From assembly GCF_029953285.1 (NCBI RefSeq), contig NZ_JASAOI010000002.1, positions 372,001 through 436,000 of the forward strand: a stretch of DNA of 64,000 bases, written 5' to 3'. Both the position numbers and the translations under genes were made by a program. Origin of the DNA: Yinghuangia seranimata. GTDB lineage: Bacteria; Actinomycetota; Actinomycetes; Streptomycetales; Streptomycetaceae. This document shows positions 8,695-17,098 of this stretch, one piece after another. The first letter of the stretch is position 1. The number at the start of each line of letters is the position of its first letter. The notes under the pieces were generated by a model. That model worked only from the letters and a program-made list of their open reading frames with translations. It did not search any database and had not been told where the DNA came from.

Positions 8695-9807
8695 GTGTCA
8701 GCCCTCGTTGTCTCGGAGGGCCCGTTGGCCGCACCCCGGCTCGGTCACCGCGGCGCGCTCGCCGTGTCGGCACTGCTGCGCGGCGCGTTGGCGCTGCCCC
8801 GGCCGCTGCTGAGGCCGATGGCCGGGCCGGTGATCCGGTCGGAGGACGGCACGGTCGAGATGCCCGCGTCCGCGCGGGCCGTGATGCGGCTGATCCGCAA
8901 GCAGATGCCCACGAGCCTCGACCAGCTCGGCCGGCTGCGGGCCGACAGCGAGCGGGGCGGGCCGATCCTCAGCGGGCGGGTCGGGCGGACGCTGCGGGTC
9001 ACGGACCTGACGGTGCCCGGGGCCGAAGGCCCGGTCCGGGCACGGCTGTACGAGCCGGGTGGGGCGGCCGCGGAGCCCGGTCCGCTGCTGGTGTTCTTCC
9101 ACGGCGGCGGCTGGGTCCTCGGCGGGGTGGAGAGCCACGACCCGGTGTGCCTGTTCCTCGCCGAGCGGGCCGGGGTGCGGGTGCTGTCGTGCGAGTACCG
9201 GCTCGCGCCCGAACACCCGTTCCCGGCGCAGTTCGAGGACGCGCTCGCGGCGTACCGGCACGTGGTCGGCGACCCGGCACGGTTCGGCGCCGAGCAGGGC
9301 CGGATCGCGGTCGGCGGCGACAGCGCGGGCGGCAACCTGGCCGCGGCGGTGGCGCACGCGGCGCTGCGCGGCGAGGCCGCCGTGCCCGCGTGGACGCTGC
9401 TGATCTATCCGGCGACGGACGTCGCGGGGGAGTACGCCTCGCGCCGCGTGTACGGCAAGGGGTTCGTCATCGACACCGAGACGTGGACCGGCCCCGGCGG
9501 GCTGATCGCGTCGATGATGCCGCACGCCGAGGACCCGCGGATGTCGGTGCTGCGCGACCCGGACGTCGCGGGCCTGCCGCCGACGTACATCGCCACCGGC
9601 GGCTTCGACCCGCTGCGCGACGAGGGCGAGGCGTACGGCGAGCGGCTGCGCGAGGCGGGCGTCGAGGTGACGGTGCGGCGCTTCGCGGAGCTGTTCCACG
9701 GCTTCGCGAGCTTCGGGTGCGTCGAGCGGACGTCGGGCGCGGCGATGGCCGAGATAGCGGACGCGGTCCGCGGCGCGCTGCTGGCGGCGCCGACACCGCA
9801 GACCTGA
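8695..9807 (+). CDS. Alpha/beta hydrolase of the hormone-sensitive-lipase family
   Basis: This 370-residue esterase/lipase has the full family signature: oxyanion-hole motif HGGGW, nucleophile elbow GDSAGG, acid residue in GGFDPLRDEG and catalytic His in LFHGF. It should hydrolyse acyl esters. The N-terminal cap (about residues 1-110) contains a basic amphipathic stretch. GTG at 8695 is the only credible start near the first conserved residues. No signal peptide is evident, so it is probably cytoplasmic. It stands alone, convergent with the membrane-protein gene at 9836. Confidence 0.9.
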   Translation: MSALVVSEGPLAAPRLGHRGALAVSALLRGALALPRPLLRPMAGPVIRSEDGTVEMPASARAVMRLIRKQMPTSLDQLGRLRADSERGGPILSGRVGRTLRVTDLTVPGAEGPVRARLYEPGGAAAEPGPLLVFFHGGGWVLGGVESHDPVCLFLAERAGVRVLSCEYRLAPEHPFPAQFEDALAAYRHVVGDPARFGAEQGRIAVGGDSAGGNLAAAVAHAALRGEAAVPAWTLLIYPATDVAGEYASRRVYGKGFVIDTETWTGPGGLIASMMPHAEDPRMSVLRDPDVAGLPPTYIATGGFDPLRDEGEAYGERLREAGVEVTVRRFAELFHGFASFGCVERTSGAAMAEIADAVRGALLAAPTPQT

Positions 9808-9835
9808 CACCCATACAGCCCGCCGCACCCGCGCG

Positions 9836-10411
9836 TCACAGCCCGCGCTCGCGCGCCGCCTGCCGGGCCCGGCGGCGGGCGTACGCCGTCGTCAGCAGCA
9901 GCACCATCGGCCCCCACGCCAGCAGCGGCGCGTAGCAGGCGACCATCACCTTCGCCGCCGTGCCGTGCGGGAAGTCCGGGTTCTCCAGCGGCCCGTGCGG
10001 CGCGAGCGCGACGGCGGCGCACAGCGCCGTGACGGCGACCGCGCCGACGCTCGCCACGGCCACCACCAGCCACGCGGGGACGACGCGCCCGCCGATGCGC
10101 GGGACCCAGGCCGGCACGACCTCGCCCCACGGCCGTACGAGGCCGAGCGTCAGCATGGCGGCGGCCTGCGAGAGCACGGTCAGGATCCACACGTACCCGA
10201 TGAACTGCGGTCCCCGGTACAGCTCTCCGAGTTCGCCGCGGAATCCGACGTCCACGCCGAAGCCCGCCGCGACCCGCCACAGGCCGGACGGGACGGTGCA
10301 CACCACGGTCGCCCACGCGACGGCCTCGGCCCAACGCGGCACGGCGTCGGCGGTGAGCGCGGTGCGGCGGTCGGCGGTGTCGGGCGTGCGGTGGAGCAGG
10401 GTCGTGTGCAT
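9836..10411 (-). CDS. Multi-pass membrane protein, probable target of the divergent TetR
   Basis: This 191-residue protein has four predicted membrane helices (about residues 30-50, 72-95, 112-138 and 152-172). I do not recognise a named family; similar hypothetical membrane proteins are common in Streptomyces. ATG at 10411 is preferred to the upstream start because a G-rich stretch lies just before it and the longer version is only basic tail. It is divergent from a TetR gene, and a 36-bp nested palindrome sits between them, so repression by that TetR is likely. Function is unknown. Confidence 0.75.
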   Translation of the reverse strand: MHTTLLHRTPDTADRRTALTADAVPRWAEAVAWATVVCTVPSGLWRVAAGFGVDVGFRGELGELYRGPQFIGYVWILTVLSQAAAMLTLGLVRPWGEVVPAWVPRIGGRVVPAWLVVAVASVGAVAVTALCAAVALAPHGPLENPDFPHGTAAKVMVACYAPLLAWGPMVLLLTTAYARRRARQAARERGL

Positions 10412-10497
10412 CGAGCCCCCATGACGAGACGGCGAAACAGAACGGCGGGACGGAACGGCGAGACGCCGACGCGACACAACGACGAACCGGCGCGACT

Positions 10498-10533
10498 TAC
10501 GAGACTAAGAGTTCCGGAACTGTGAGTCTCGTA
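10498..10533. promoter_or_regulatory. TetR operator: nested palindrome
   Basis: A 12-bp perfect palindrome (AGTTCCGGAACT, 10510-10521) sits at the centre of a second inverted repeat (TACGAGACT at 10498-10506 and AGTCTCGTA at 10525-10533); both share the same axis. It overlaps the likely -10 element TATGCT (10532-10537) of the TetR gene. This geometry fits a TetR-family operator controlling both divergent genes. Confidence 0.75.
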
Positions 10534-10543
10534 TGCTGCCAGC

Positions 10544-11131
10544 GTGAACGAGAACAGGCAACCCGTGGGGCGCCCCCGGGACACCCGCGTCGACCAGGCG
10601 GTCCTCGACGCCGCCCGCGCCCTGCTCGCCGAGGTCGGCTACGCCGGGCTCACCATGGACGCCGTCGCCGCGCGCGCCGGCGTCGGCAAGGCCGCCATTT
10701 ACCGGCGGCACGCCACCAAGCAGGCCCTGGTGTTCGCGGCCGCCGTCCACGGCGTCGAACTCGAGCCGCCGCCCGACACCGGTTCCCTCCTCGGCGACCT
10801 CGAGGCGCTGGCCCGCGTGATCGTCGCCCACCTGGGCAACCCAGCCGCCGCCCCCGCCCTCATGGGACTCCTCGCCGAGGCCGGCGCCGACACGTCCCTC
10901 GGCCACGCCCTGTGCTCGGCCCTCATCGAGGTCGAACGCGAAGGCAACGCCGCCGTCCTCGAACGCGCCGTCAGACGCGGCGAGTTGGCGCGCCTCCCGG
11001 ACATCGACCTGTTCCACGCGATGTTCGGCGGCACCGTGCTCTCGTGGATGCTGGTCGTCCGCCTCCCTACCGACGAACTACCACGCCGCCTGGCCGAATT
11101 CATGGACAAGGCCCTGCGCGCGTCCCACTGA
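10544..11131 (+). CDS. TetR-family regulator
   Basis: This 195-residue repressor has an N-terminal helix-turn-helix (about residues 15-62, including LTMDAVAARAGVGKAAIYRR) and a helical ligand-binding domain. The start is GTG at 10544. TATGCT ends 6 nt before it, so the transcript is probably leaderless; there is no ribosome binding site. It most likely represses its own gene and the divergent membrane-protein gene through the palindrome at 10498-10533. The ligand is unknown. A strong hairpin follows the stop. Confidence 0.9.
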   Translation: MNENRQPVGRPRDTRVDQAVLDAARALLAEVGYAGLTMDAVAARAGVGKAAIYRRHATKQALVFAAAVHGVELEPPPDTGSLLGDLEALARVIVAHLGNPAAAPALMGLLAEAGADTSLGHALCSALIEVEREGNAAVLERAVRRGELARLPDIDLFHAMFGGTVLSWMLVVRLPTDELPRRLAEFMDKALRASH

Positions 11132-11139
11132 CCCAACAC

Positions 11140-11177
11140 CCCCGGGGCGCGCCGACCCGACCACCCGCGCCCCGGGG
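11140..11177. terminator. Hairpin terminator between convergent genes
   Basis: A 12-bp perfect stem (11140-11151 with 11166-11177, core CCCCGGGGCGCG) encloses a 14-nt loop. It lies between the TetR stop and the stop of the gene at 11199. Confidence 0.65.
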
Positions 11178-11198
11178 CCGCCCGCGGTCGGGCCCGGC

Positions 11199-11690
11199 TC
11201 ACACCGCGGGACGCAAAGCGTCGCGTGCCGCGGCGAGGAAATCCGCATGCGCCTGCGGATACCCGCCGGTGGGCGCGCCGGGTCGCACCCGGTCGGCGAG
11301 TCCCGCTGCCTTCCCGGCCGCCGCGTCGGGGCCTTCGAGCAGGACGACGTTGAGCGCCTCGTCCATCCCGTCCGCCGCCGCGACCCAGGCGTCGCGCAGT
11401 GCGGTGGTGGGCGGTGCGGCGGACGCGTACGCCGTCTGCGCCCGCCGGGCCCGGTCGACGCGCGCCAGGAACGCCACGTACGCGGCACGCCGCACCTCGC
11501 GCTGCGCGACGGCGGCCTGGTCGCGGAACGTCTCCTGCATGACGACGAGTTGGCCCGTGACCTGCCGCACGGCCGCGTCGACGGTGGCCTCCGCCTGACG
11601 CCGCGCGCCGCGCACGGCGAACACGCCGCCGAGCAGCGCCCCGACCAACGCGCCGACGGCGCCGATTGTCGCGGTCACCCATTCGTCCAC
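11199..11690 (-). CDS. Small single-pass membrane protein with coiled-coil character
   Basis: This 163-residue protein has one N-terminal membrane segment (about residues 5-24, ATIGAVGALVGALLGGVF) followed by a basic patch and a long helical, Ala/Gln/Glu-rich cytoplasmic region likely to form coiled coils. GTG at 11690 is preceded by GAGGGGGA at good spacing. The family is not recognised. It is divergent from the large P-loop NTPase at 11781, with starts 90 bp apart, so the two may be co-regulated; a functional partnership is inference only. Confidence 0.68.
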   Translation of the reverse strand: MDEWVTATIGAVGALVGALLGGVFAVRGARRQAEATVDAAVRQVTGQLVVMQETFRDQAAVAQREVRRAAYVAFLARVDRARRAQTAYASAAPPTTALRDAWVAAADGMDEALNVVLLEGPDAAAGKAAGLADRVRPGAPTGGYPQAHADFLAAARDALRPAV

Positions 11691-11780
11691 GGCGTCCCCC
11701 TCGTAGTGTGATCGCCCAACAGCGGCGGCGCGGTCCCGGGTTCGGTGCCGCCCGCGACCTGCGGGAGAGACGATAGGTGG

Positions 11781-14069
11781 ATGACGATCACGGGGGCGGC
11801 GTTTCTCGACGGCGGCGACGCATGGGGCGGCACCCGGATCGGTGTGCCGATCGCGGACGCCGACCCGTTCGAACTCGAAGTGCACCCCGCGGTGGCCGCC
11901 CCTGGCGACGCCTCGCCGGGAGCGCGCACGCTGCCGCCGTACGTGGCACGCGAGCACGACCGCTGGCTGTCAGGCGTCGTGACCGAGGCCGTGGCCGGAA
12001 CCTGCGCCATGGCGACGCTGGTGGGCGACTCCTCCACCGGCAAGACACGCGCCTGCTGGGAGGCGGTGACCGCGCTGCCCGAGGGCTGGCACGTCTGGCA
12101 CCCCTTGGCCGCCGACCCGGCCCGCGCGCTCCTCGACGCGGTCGACGTCGTCGGTCCGCGGACCGTGGTCTGGCTCAACGAAGCCCAGCGGTACCTGCTC
12201 GAACCCGCCGTCGGGACCGGCCGCGAGGTGGCCGTCGCCCTGCGCGGCCTGCTGTCGCGCGCCCGTTCGGGCTCCGGCCCCGTGCTGGTGCTGGCGACGC
12301 TCTGGCCCGAGCACTGGAACACCCTCACCGCGCACGAGGACGGCGACGTGTACGGCCTGCAACGCGAACTCCTCACCGGGGTGGGCGTGCACAAGGCGGT
12401 CCCGCGCACGTTCGACACGGCCGACCTCGCGGTCCTCAACGGCGCGGGCGCGCACGACGCGCGCCTGCGCCTCGCCGCGGCGCACGCGAGCGAAGGCGAG
12501 ATCGCCCAGTTCCTCGCCGGCGCCCCCTACCTGCTGGCCAGATACGAGCACGCGTCCCCTGGCGCCCGCGCGCTGCTCCAGGCCGCGATGGACTACCGCC
12601 GCATGGGGCATCCCCCGGCGCTGCCCCTCGACCTGCTGGCGGAGGCGGCCGAGGGCTACTTCACCGACCGCGAATGGGACGCCTTGGGCGACGACTGGCT
12701 CGAACAGGCGCTCGCCTACTGCGCCGAGACGCGGCACGGCGTCCGGGGGCCGCTGACCAGGACCCGTCCGCGGCCCACGCGCGGGGGCCGCCGCAAGCCC
12801 GCCGCGCAACCCGGCTACGTGCTGGCGGACTACCTCGAACAGCACGGGCGGGCCACCCGGCGGTTCAGCTGCCCTCCCGCGTCCTTCTGGGACGCCCCGC
12901 TCGGCCACGCCGGCGGCGCCGTGCTGCGGGCCCTCGGGTTCGAGGCCGAAACGCGCCTGCGCCTGCGCCACGCCGCGCGCTGCTACCAGGCTGCGGTCGA
13001 CGCGGGCCATTCCTTCGCGAACCACGACCTCGCGCGGGTGCGCGAGGCGTTGGGCGACCACGCGGAGGCGGAACGCTGGGCGTGCGCGGCTGTGGCGGCC
13101 GGTGTTCCGGCACTGCGCGTCCTCGCCGAGGGGCGCGAGGAACGAGGCGACCACGCCGGGGCCGAGCGCGCGGCGCGGCTCGCCGCCGAGAACGGCGACG
13201 GCATGGTGCTGCGGCGCCTGGGCCGACTGCGTGAGAAGGCCGGGCGGCGGGACGACGCCGAGCGGCTGTACGCGGCCGCCGCGGAGGCCGGCGACGTCAA
13301 CGCGCTGCCCGCGCTGGTCTGGATGCGAGAGGACGTCGGTGACCGTGACGGCGCCGAGCGGCTGGCCCGGTCCGCCGCCGAGCGGGGACTGCCCGACGTC
13401 CTGCGCGCCCTGGCGTGGAGCCGCGAGGATGCGGGGGACACCGGAAGCGCCGAACTGCTGTACCAGGCCGCGGTGGACGCGGGCGACCCGTACGCCGCAC
13501 GCCACATGCTCCGGCTGCGCGGTGAGCCGTTCGCGTCGGCGACCGACGCGGCGGACGACGACGTGACCGCGCACGCCGCCGCGGAGACGGCGTGGCCGAC
13601 CGAGTTCGCGGGGACGGGAACCTACCCGTCCGCCCCGGCCACACTGCTCGCCGACCCGACGGCGGACCCGTTCGCGGCACGAGTGCTCGCACAGATGCGT
13701 GAGCTCGCGGGGGAGTTCGGCGCCGCGCGACGGCTCTACCAGGCCGCGGTCGACGCCGGGGACACCGACGTCCTGCGGGACCTCGCACGGCTGCGCGAGC
13801 GGGTCGGCGACCTGGGCGGCGCCGCACGGCTGTACCAGTCCGCGCTCGAGGCCGGGCACGCCGGCGCGCTGCACGACTGGGCGGGCATGTGCGAGGACGC
13901 AGGGGACCTGGACGCCGCCGACCGGCTGGCCCATGCGGCCCTGGACGGCGGCGACGACGGCGTCGCGCGGTACCTGGTGCGCATCCGGAACACCGCTGAC
14001 GCGCGCCACTGGGAGCAGGTGCTGCGCTTCGGCCTGGACGCCGACGGCACGGTGTCGCGCGGCACCTGA
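11781..14069 (+). CDS. P-loop NTPase with C-terminal TPR/Sel1-like repeats
   Basis: This 762-residue protein has an N-terminal NTPase module: Walker A VGDSSTGKTR at about residues 81-90 and a Walker-B-like strand (TVVWLNEAQ, about 128-136) in which Asp is replaced by Asn. A further block (VLVLATLWPEHWNTL) follows. From about residue 390 there are repeated helical units of 24-36 residues, several beginning with LYQAAVDAGD or similar. The layout resembles STAND-type signalling ATPases, where repeats sense a partner and the NTPase acts as a switch, but no effector domain is visible. The family is widespread in Streptomyces and uncharacterised to my knowledge. ATG at 11781 is chosen because the alternative would add only 12 residues. 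Confidence 0.78.
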   Translation: MTITGAAFLDGGDAWGGTRIGVPIADADPFELEVHPAVAAPGDASPGARTLPPYVAREHDRWLSGVVTEAVAGTCAMATLVGDSSTGKTRACWEAVTALPEGWHVWHPLAADPARALLDAVDVVGPRTVVWLNEAQRYLLEPAVGTGREVAVALRGLLSRARSGSGPVLVLATLWPEHWNTLTAHEDGDVYGLQRELLTGVGVHKAVPRTFDTADLAVLNGAGAHDARLRLAAAHASEGEIAQFLAGAPYLLARYEHASPGARALLQAAMDYRRMGHPPALPLDLLAEAAEGYFTDREWDALGDDWLEQALAYCAETRHGVRGPLTRTRPRPTRGGRRKPAAQPGYVLADYLEQHGRATRRFSCPPASFWDAPLGHAGGAVLRALGFEAETRLRLRHAARCYQAAVDAGHSFANHDLARVREALGDHAEAERWACAAVAAGVPALRVLAEGREERGDHAGAERAARLAAENGDGMVLRRLGRLREKAGRRDDAERLYAAAAEAGDVNALPALVWMREDVGDRDGAERLARSAAERGLPDVLRALAWSREDAGDTGSAELLYQAAVDAGDPYAARHMLRLRGEPFASATDAADDDVTAHAAAETAWPTEFAGTGTYPSAPATLLADPTADPFAARVLAQMRELAGEFGAARRLYQAAVDAGDTDVLRDLARLRERVGDLGGAARLYQSALEAGHAGALHDWAGMCEDAGDLDAADRLAHAALDGGDDGVARYLVRIRNTADARHWEQVLRFGLDADGTVSRGT

Positions 14070-14114
14070 AGCCTTCGGCGAAGCGCGGCGGCGATCGCGG
14101 ACCCGCTCCGTCAG

Positions 14115-14432
14115 CGGCGGGACGCAGCCGTCGCCGAGTACGCCGGGCGCTCCTGGGCCGGCAAGGCCCTGGGCATCCAGAACACCGCGCAGAACGCCGT
14201 CGCCGCCGCCGCGACACCGGCGGTCATGGCGGTCGTCATCGGGCGCGCCGGCTACAGCATCGCCTTCGCCGTGGCCGCCGCTTTCCGCCTGATCGCGATG
14301 ACCGTCATACCGGTGCGGGGCGAACGCCGCACCGGAGAGGTGACGCCGCAAGACACCGCGCGGTCGAAGGACGGGACCGCCGTCCCCGATCGAGCCGCGA
14401 CCCACAACACCGGGGCCGCTGCGGTCCGTTGA
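14115..14432 (+). pseudogene. C-terminal remnant of an MFS transporter
   Basis: One frame encodes the last hundred residues of a major-facilitator protein: RSWAGKALGIQNTAQN, a hydrophobic helix around AVMAVVIGRAGYSIAF and a second helix ending MTVIPVRG, then a polar tail to a TGA at 14430. The motif AGRxWAGxALGxQNT is typical of the region before the last two helices. Nothing upstream encodes the other ten helices: the preceding DNA belongs to the NTPase gene. It is therefore a truncated, probably dead gene. Confidence 0.72.
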
Positions 14433-14477
14433 GCCGTGCCGTCCCGACAACGAACGACCGGAAGGACACCCGCCACC

Positions 14478-14915
14478 GTGGACACCACCATGACTGCCGC
14501 CCCCGTCCAGCACACCGCGACCATCACCAACGCCGCCGCGAGCGCCGTCGTCGCGGCCGCCGTCGCCGAAGCCGCCGCCTCCGGAGGGGTGTTCGCGGTC
14601 GCGGTCGTCGACGCGGCGGGCCACCTCAACGCGTTCGCCCGCATGGACGGCGCCGCTGCCGGCCAGCCAGATCGCGCAGGACAAGGCCTACACCGCCGCC
14701 GGGTTCGGGCTGCCGACCGACGGCTGGCACGACTTCATCAAGGACGACGCGCCGCTGGCGGTGGGCGCGTTGACGGGCATCGACCGGCTGGTCGCCTTCG
14801 GCGGCGGCCTCCCGATCACCGTCGACGGCCGGACGATCGGTGCGATCGGCGTGAGCGGCGGCCACTGGTCGGACGATGTGCGGTCGCCGAGGCCGGCATA
14901 GCGGCCCTGGCCTGA
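14478..14915 (+). pseudogene. GlcG/HbpS-family heme-binding-like gene with two frameshifts
   Basis: Read across frames, this encodes a protein of about 146 residues of the GlcG/HbpS family: VAVVDAAGHLNAFARMDGA, then IAQDKAYTAAGFGLPT, then GGGLPITVDGRTIGAIGVSG and VAEAGIAALA. Two bases are missing near 14654-14656 and one near 14880, relative to an intact gene, so no single frame spans it. The GTG start at 14478 has GGAAGGA upstream. Family members bind heme or small ligands. Because it lies beside a broken MFS gene, real decay is more likely than sequencing error, but both are possible. Confidence 0.75.
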
Positions 14916-15053
14916 CCGGTGTCGAGGCGAGCACGCCCAGGCATCGCGCTCGGTCCGATCGGCGTAGGTGACGGCGAGGTTCGCGATCGCCTCGTCCGTT
15001 GCGGCGCGCGGCGGTCCGCGATCGTCTCGTCCGGCTCGGTGTTCTCGCCGTGA

Positions 15054-15088
15054 CGGCGGCCGGCCCCTCGTCGGGGGGCCGGCCGCCG
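15054..15088. terminator. Hairpin terminator
   Basis: A 14-bp perfect GC stem (15054-15067 with 15075-15088) encloses a 7-nt loop, in the gap between the frameshifted GlcG-like gene and the converging secreted-protein gene at 15218. The other bases of 14916-15217 show nothing convincing. Confidence 0.65.
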
Positions 15089-15217
15089 CCGTGTCCGGGC
15101 CCTTCGCGGCCTGGCCCGGACGGGGAGGACGCACGCCCGCCGCCCCGCACCACGCGACGCCGAAGGCCCCCCGGCGGCCCCCGGCGTCGCGGCCTGACGT
15201 GGTGCGGGTCGCGGCGG

Positions 15218-16930
15218 TTACGGCGTCACGGTGAACGGGGCCCGCGCGGACTTGCTCGGGTGGAACGTCTCGGAGGCGACGATCGCCGTCGTACGCGGGT
15301 CCTTGACCTCCATCCACGTCAGCCAGTTGCCCGCGCCGTCGGCGGCCGCGTAGCTGTAGTCGGAGGTCGCCTTGCCGGTCGCGTCGACGCCGACCAGCTT
15401 GATCCACGCCCAGTCGGCGTAGTCCGTGCCCGTGATGGTCGTCCAGGTGCCGACCGGGCCCGCGTCGGGCGTCAGCGTGATCCACCGCTGCTGGATCGTC
15501 AGCGGCGTCGTCGCGGCCGCGCCGCCCGCGGTGACCTTGAGCAGGTACGAGCCGAACGCCGCGTTCCCGGCCACGGTCACGGTGCCGCTGAGCGTGCCGT
15601 CGGCCGCCACGGAGAGGGCGGTGCCGGACAGCGCCGCCGCCCCGCAGCTGCCGCCGGAGGCGTCGCACAGCACCGCGGTCGCGGCCGCGCCCGCCGGGTA
15701 GTGCGCGCCGGACACGGCGACCACGCCGCCGCGGTGCGTCACGGCCGGCGCGGCGACCACCGACGGCGGGTCCACGGTCACGGTGAACGGCAGGAACACC
15801 CGCTTCGTCGACGAGATGCCCTCGCGCACGCGGATCTGCGTGGTCGCGGCGTCGGTCACGGGGTACTGGACGGTGAAGGTGCCGTCCGGCGAGGTGGTCG
15901 CGCTGACCGTGCCCGGTCCCGCGAGGCCTCCCGCGTCGGTCTGCACGATGTTGACGGTGGTGTTGGCGGTCCAGTTCGAGCCGGTCACGGTGACCACGGT
16001 GCCGAGCGGTCCCGACGACGGCGTCGCCGTCGCCACCCGGTCGCCGCTCTGCACGAACGCCTCGACGGTCAGCGGCGACGACGCCTCCTTGCCGCCCGCC
16101 GAGGCCTTGACCAGGTAGGACCCGTCCGGGACGCCGGTGGTCGCCAGCGTGGCCGTGCCCGACAGCTCGCCCGACGCGGACACACTCAGATTGGACGCGC
16201 CGAAGGCGGCCGGGAGGCACGCCGAACCGTCCGCCGGACACAACGACGGCGTCGCGGCCGCACCGGCGGGGAAACCGAGGCCCGCGAACGGCAGCGTGTA
16301 CCCGGGGCGGACGGTGCCCGTGGGCGACGACAGCGTGGGCGAGCCCGAGCCGGGGCCCTGCACGTCGACGGTGCCGATGGCGCCGCCGCCGGAGACGACG
16401 TCGCACGGCGTGGTGTACGTGCTGCCGAACACGACGGTCTTGGTCACGGTGCGCGTGGGAGCGAACGACACCAGCCCGGACGCGTTCGCCGGCACCATGA
16501 AGTCGCCCTCGTAGACCGGGATCTGCACCGGCTGCCCGGCCACGGTGTCGAGGTTGACGGTGGGCCCGGTCACCGTGACGCTGCCGGTCGCGCCGCCGCT
16601 CATCGCCAGGTCGAGGGACGGGGTTGTGGGCACCTGGCTGAGCGACACGGTGCTGTTCGCCGGGCCGGTGCCGAGGGTGACGACGGCGTGCACGCTGGAG
16701 CCCGGGGCCGCGCTCGCGGGGGTCAGCACGACGTTCATCGACTGCGGGCCGGTGGCCTCGCCCTGGCCGGCGGGTAGCACGCAGTGCACGCTCGGCGTGA
16801 CCGTCCCCGCGTGCGCCGCCGTCGGTAGCAGGGCCGTGCCGAGACCGGCGGCGAGCAGGGCGGCGGCCGTGAGTGAGCCGGTGGCGCGGCGTGCGGGACG
16901 TCTGGTTCCTGGCCTGGCGGTAGTGGACAC
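15218..16930 (-). CDS. Secreted multi-domain beta-sandwich protein (TIG/IPT-like repeats)
   Basis: This 570-residue exported protein starts at GTG 16930 with AGGAGG 6 nt upstream. The signal peptide spans about residues 1-41 (ends PTAAHAG). The N-terminal domain with two conserved Cys is shared with the proteins at 2556 and 17099. Then come repeated beta-sandwich domains with the TIG-type start PSSGPLGTVVTVTGSNW (about residue 300) and PDAGPVGTWTTITGTDY (about residue 495). Unlike its two relatives it lacks the WxL-like C-terminal domain and ends after a further TIG-like domain. No membrane anchor or sortase signal is visible. It is likely wall-associated or released; the ligand is unknown. 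Confidence 0.82.
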   Translation of the reverse strand: MSTTARPGTRRPARRATGSLTAAALLAAGLGTALLPTAAHAGTVTPSVHCVLPAGQGEATGPQSMNVVLTPASAAPGSSVHAVVTLGTGPANSTVSLSQVPTTPSLDLAMSGGATGSVTVTGPTVNLDTVAGQPVQIPVYEGDFMVPANASGLVSFAPTRTVTKTVVFGSTYTTPCDVVSGGGAIGTVDVQGPGSGSPTLSSPTGTVRPGYTLPFAGLGFPAGAAATPSLCPADGSACLPAAFGASNLSVSASGELSGTATLATTGVPDGSYLVKASAGGKEASSPLTVEAFVQSGDRVATATPSSGPLGTVVTVTGSNWTANTTVNIVQTDAGGLAGPGTVSATTSPDGTFTVQYPVTDAATTQIRVREGISSTKRVFLPFTVTVDPPSVVAAPAVTHRGGVVAVSGAHYPAGAAATAVLCDASGGSCGAAALSGTALSVAADGTLSGTVTVAGNAAFGSYLLKVTAGGAAATTPLTIQQRWITLTPDAGPVGTWTTITGTDYADWAWIKLVGVDATGKATSDYSYAAADGAGNWLTWMEVKDPRTTAIVASETFHPSKSARAPFTVTP

Positions 16931-17098
16931 GTCGCTCCTCCTGGGCGCGGGCAATGTGCTTGCGGAATTGGGGAGTTCAGGGCTGCGCGTCGTGGGGTGG
17001 GGCGGGCCGGCCCCCGGCGTGGATCCGTCGATCGGGGCGGATCCGGGACCGTGTGCCGGGGGCCGGTGGAACCTCTGAGCTGCGGCGTCGGCGGAACG

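Noticed and set aside
11784-13234. Second-frame 485-codon open frame inside the NTPase gene
   Set aside because: Arg/Pro-rich shadow frame. The Walker A motif and repeats are in the frame starting at 11781.
11970-14684. A 904-codon minus-strand open frame across the NTPase gene
   Set aside because: Low-complexity translation, no start signal, and the opposite strand has a P-loop and repeats. Shadow of codon bias.
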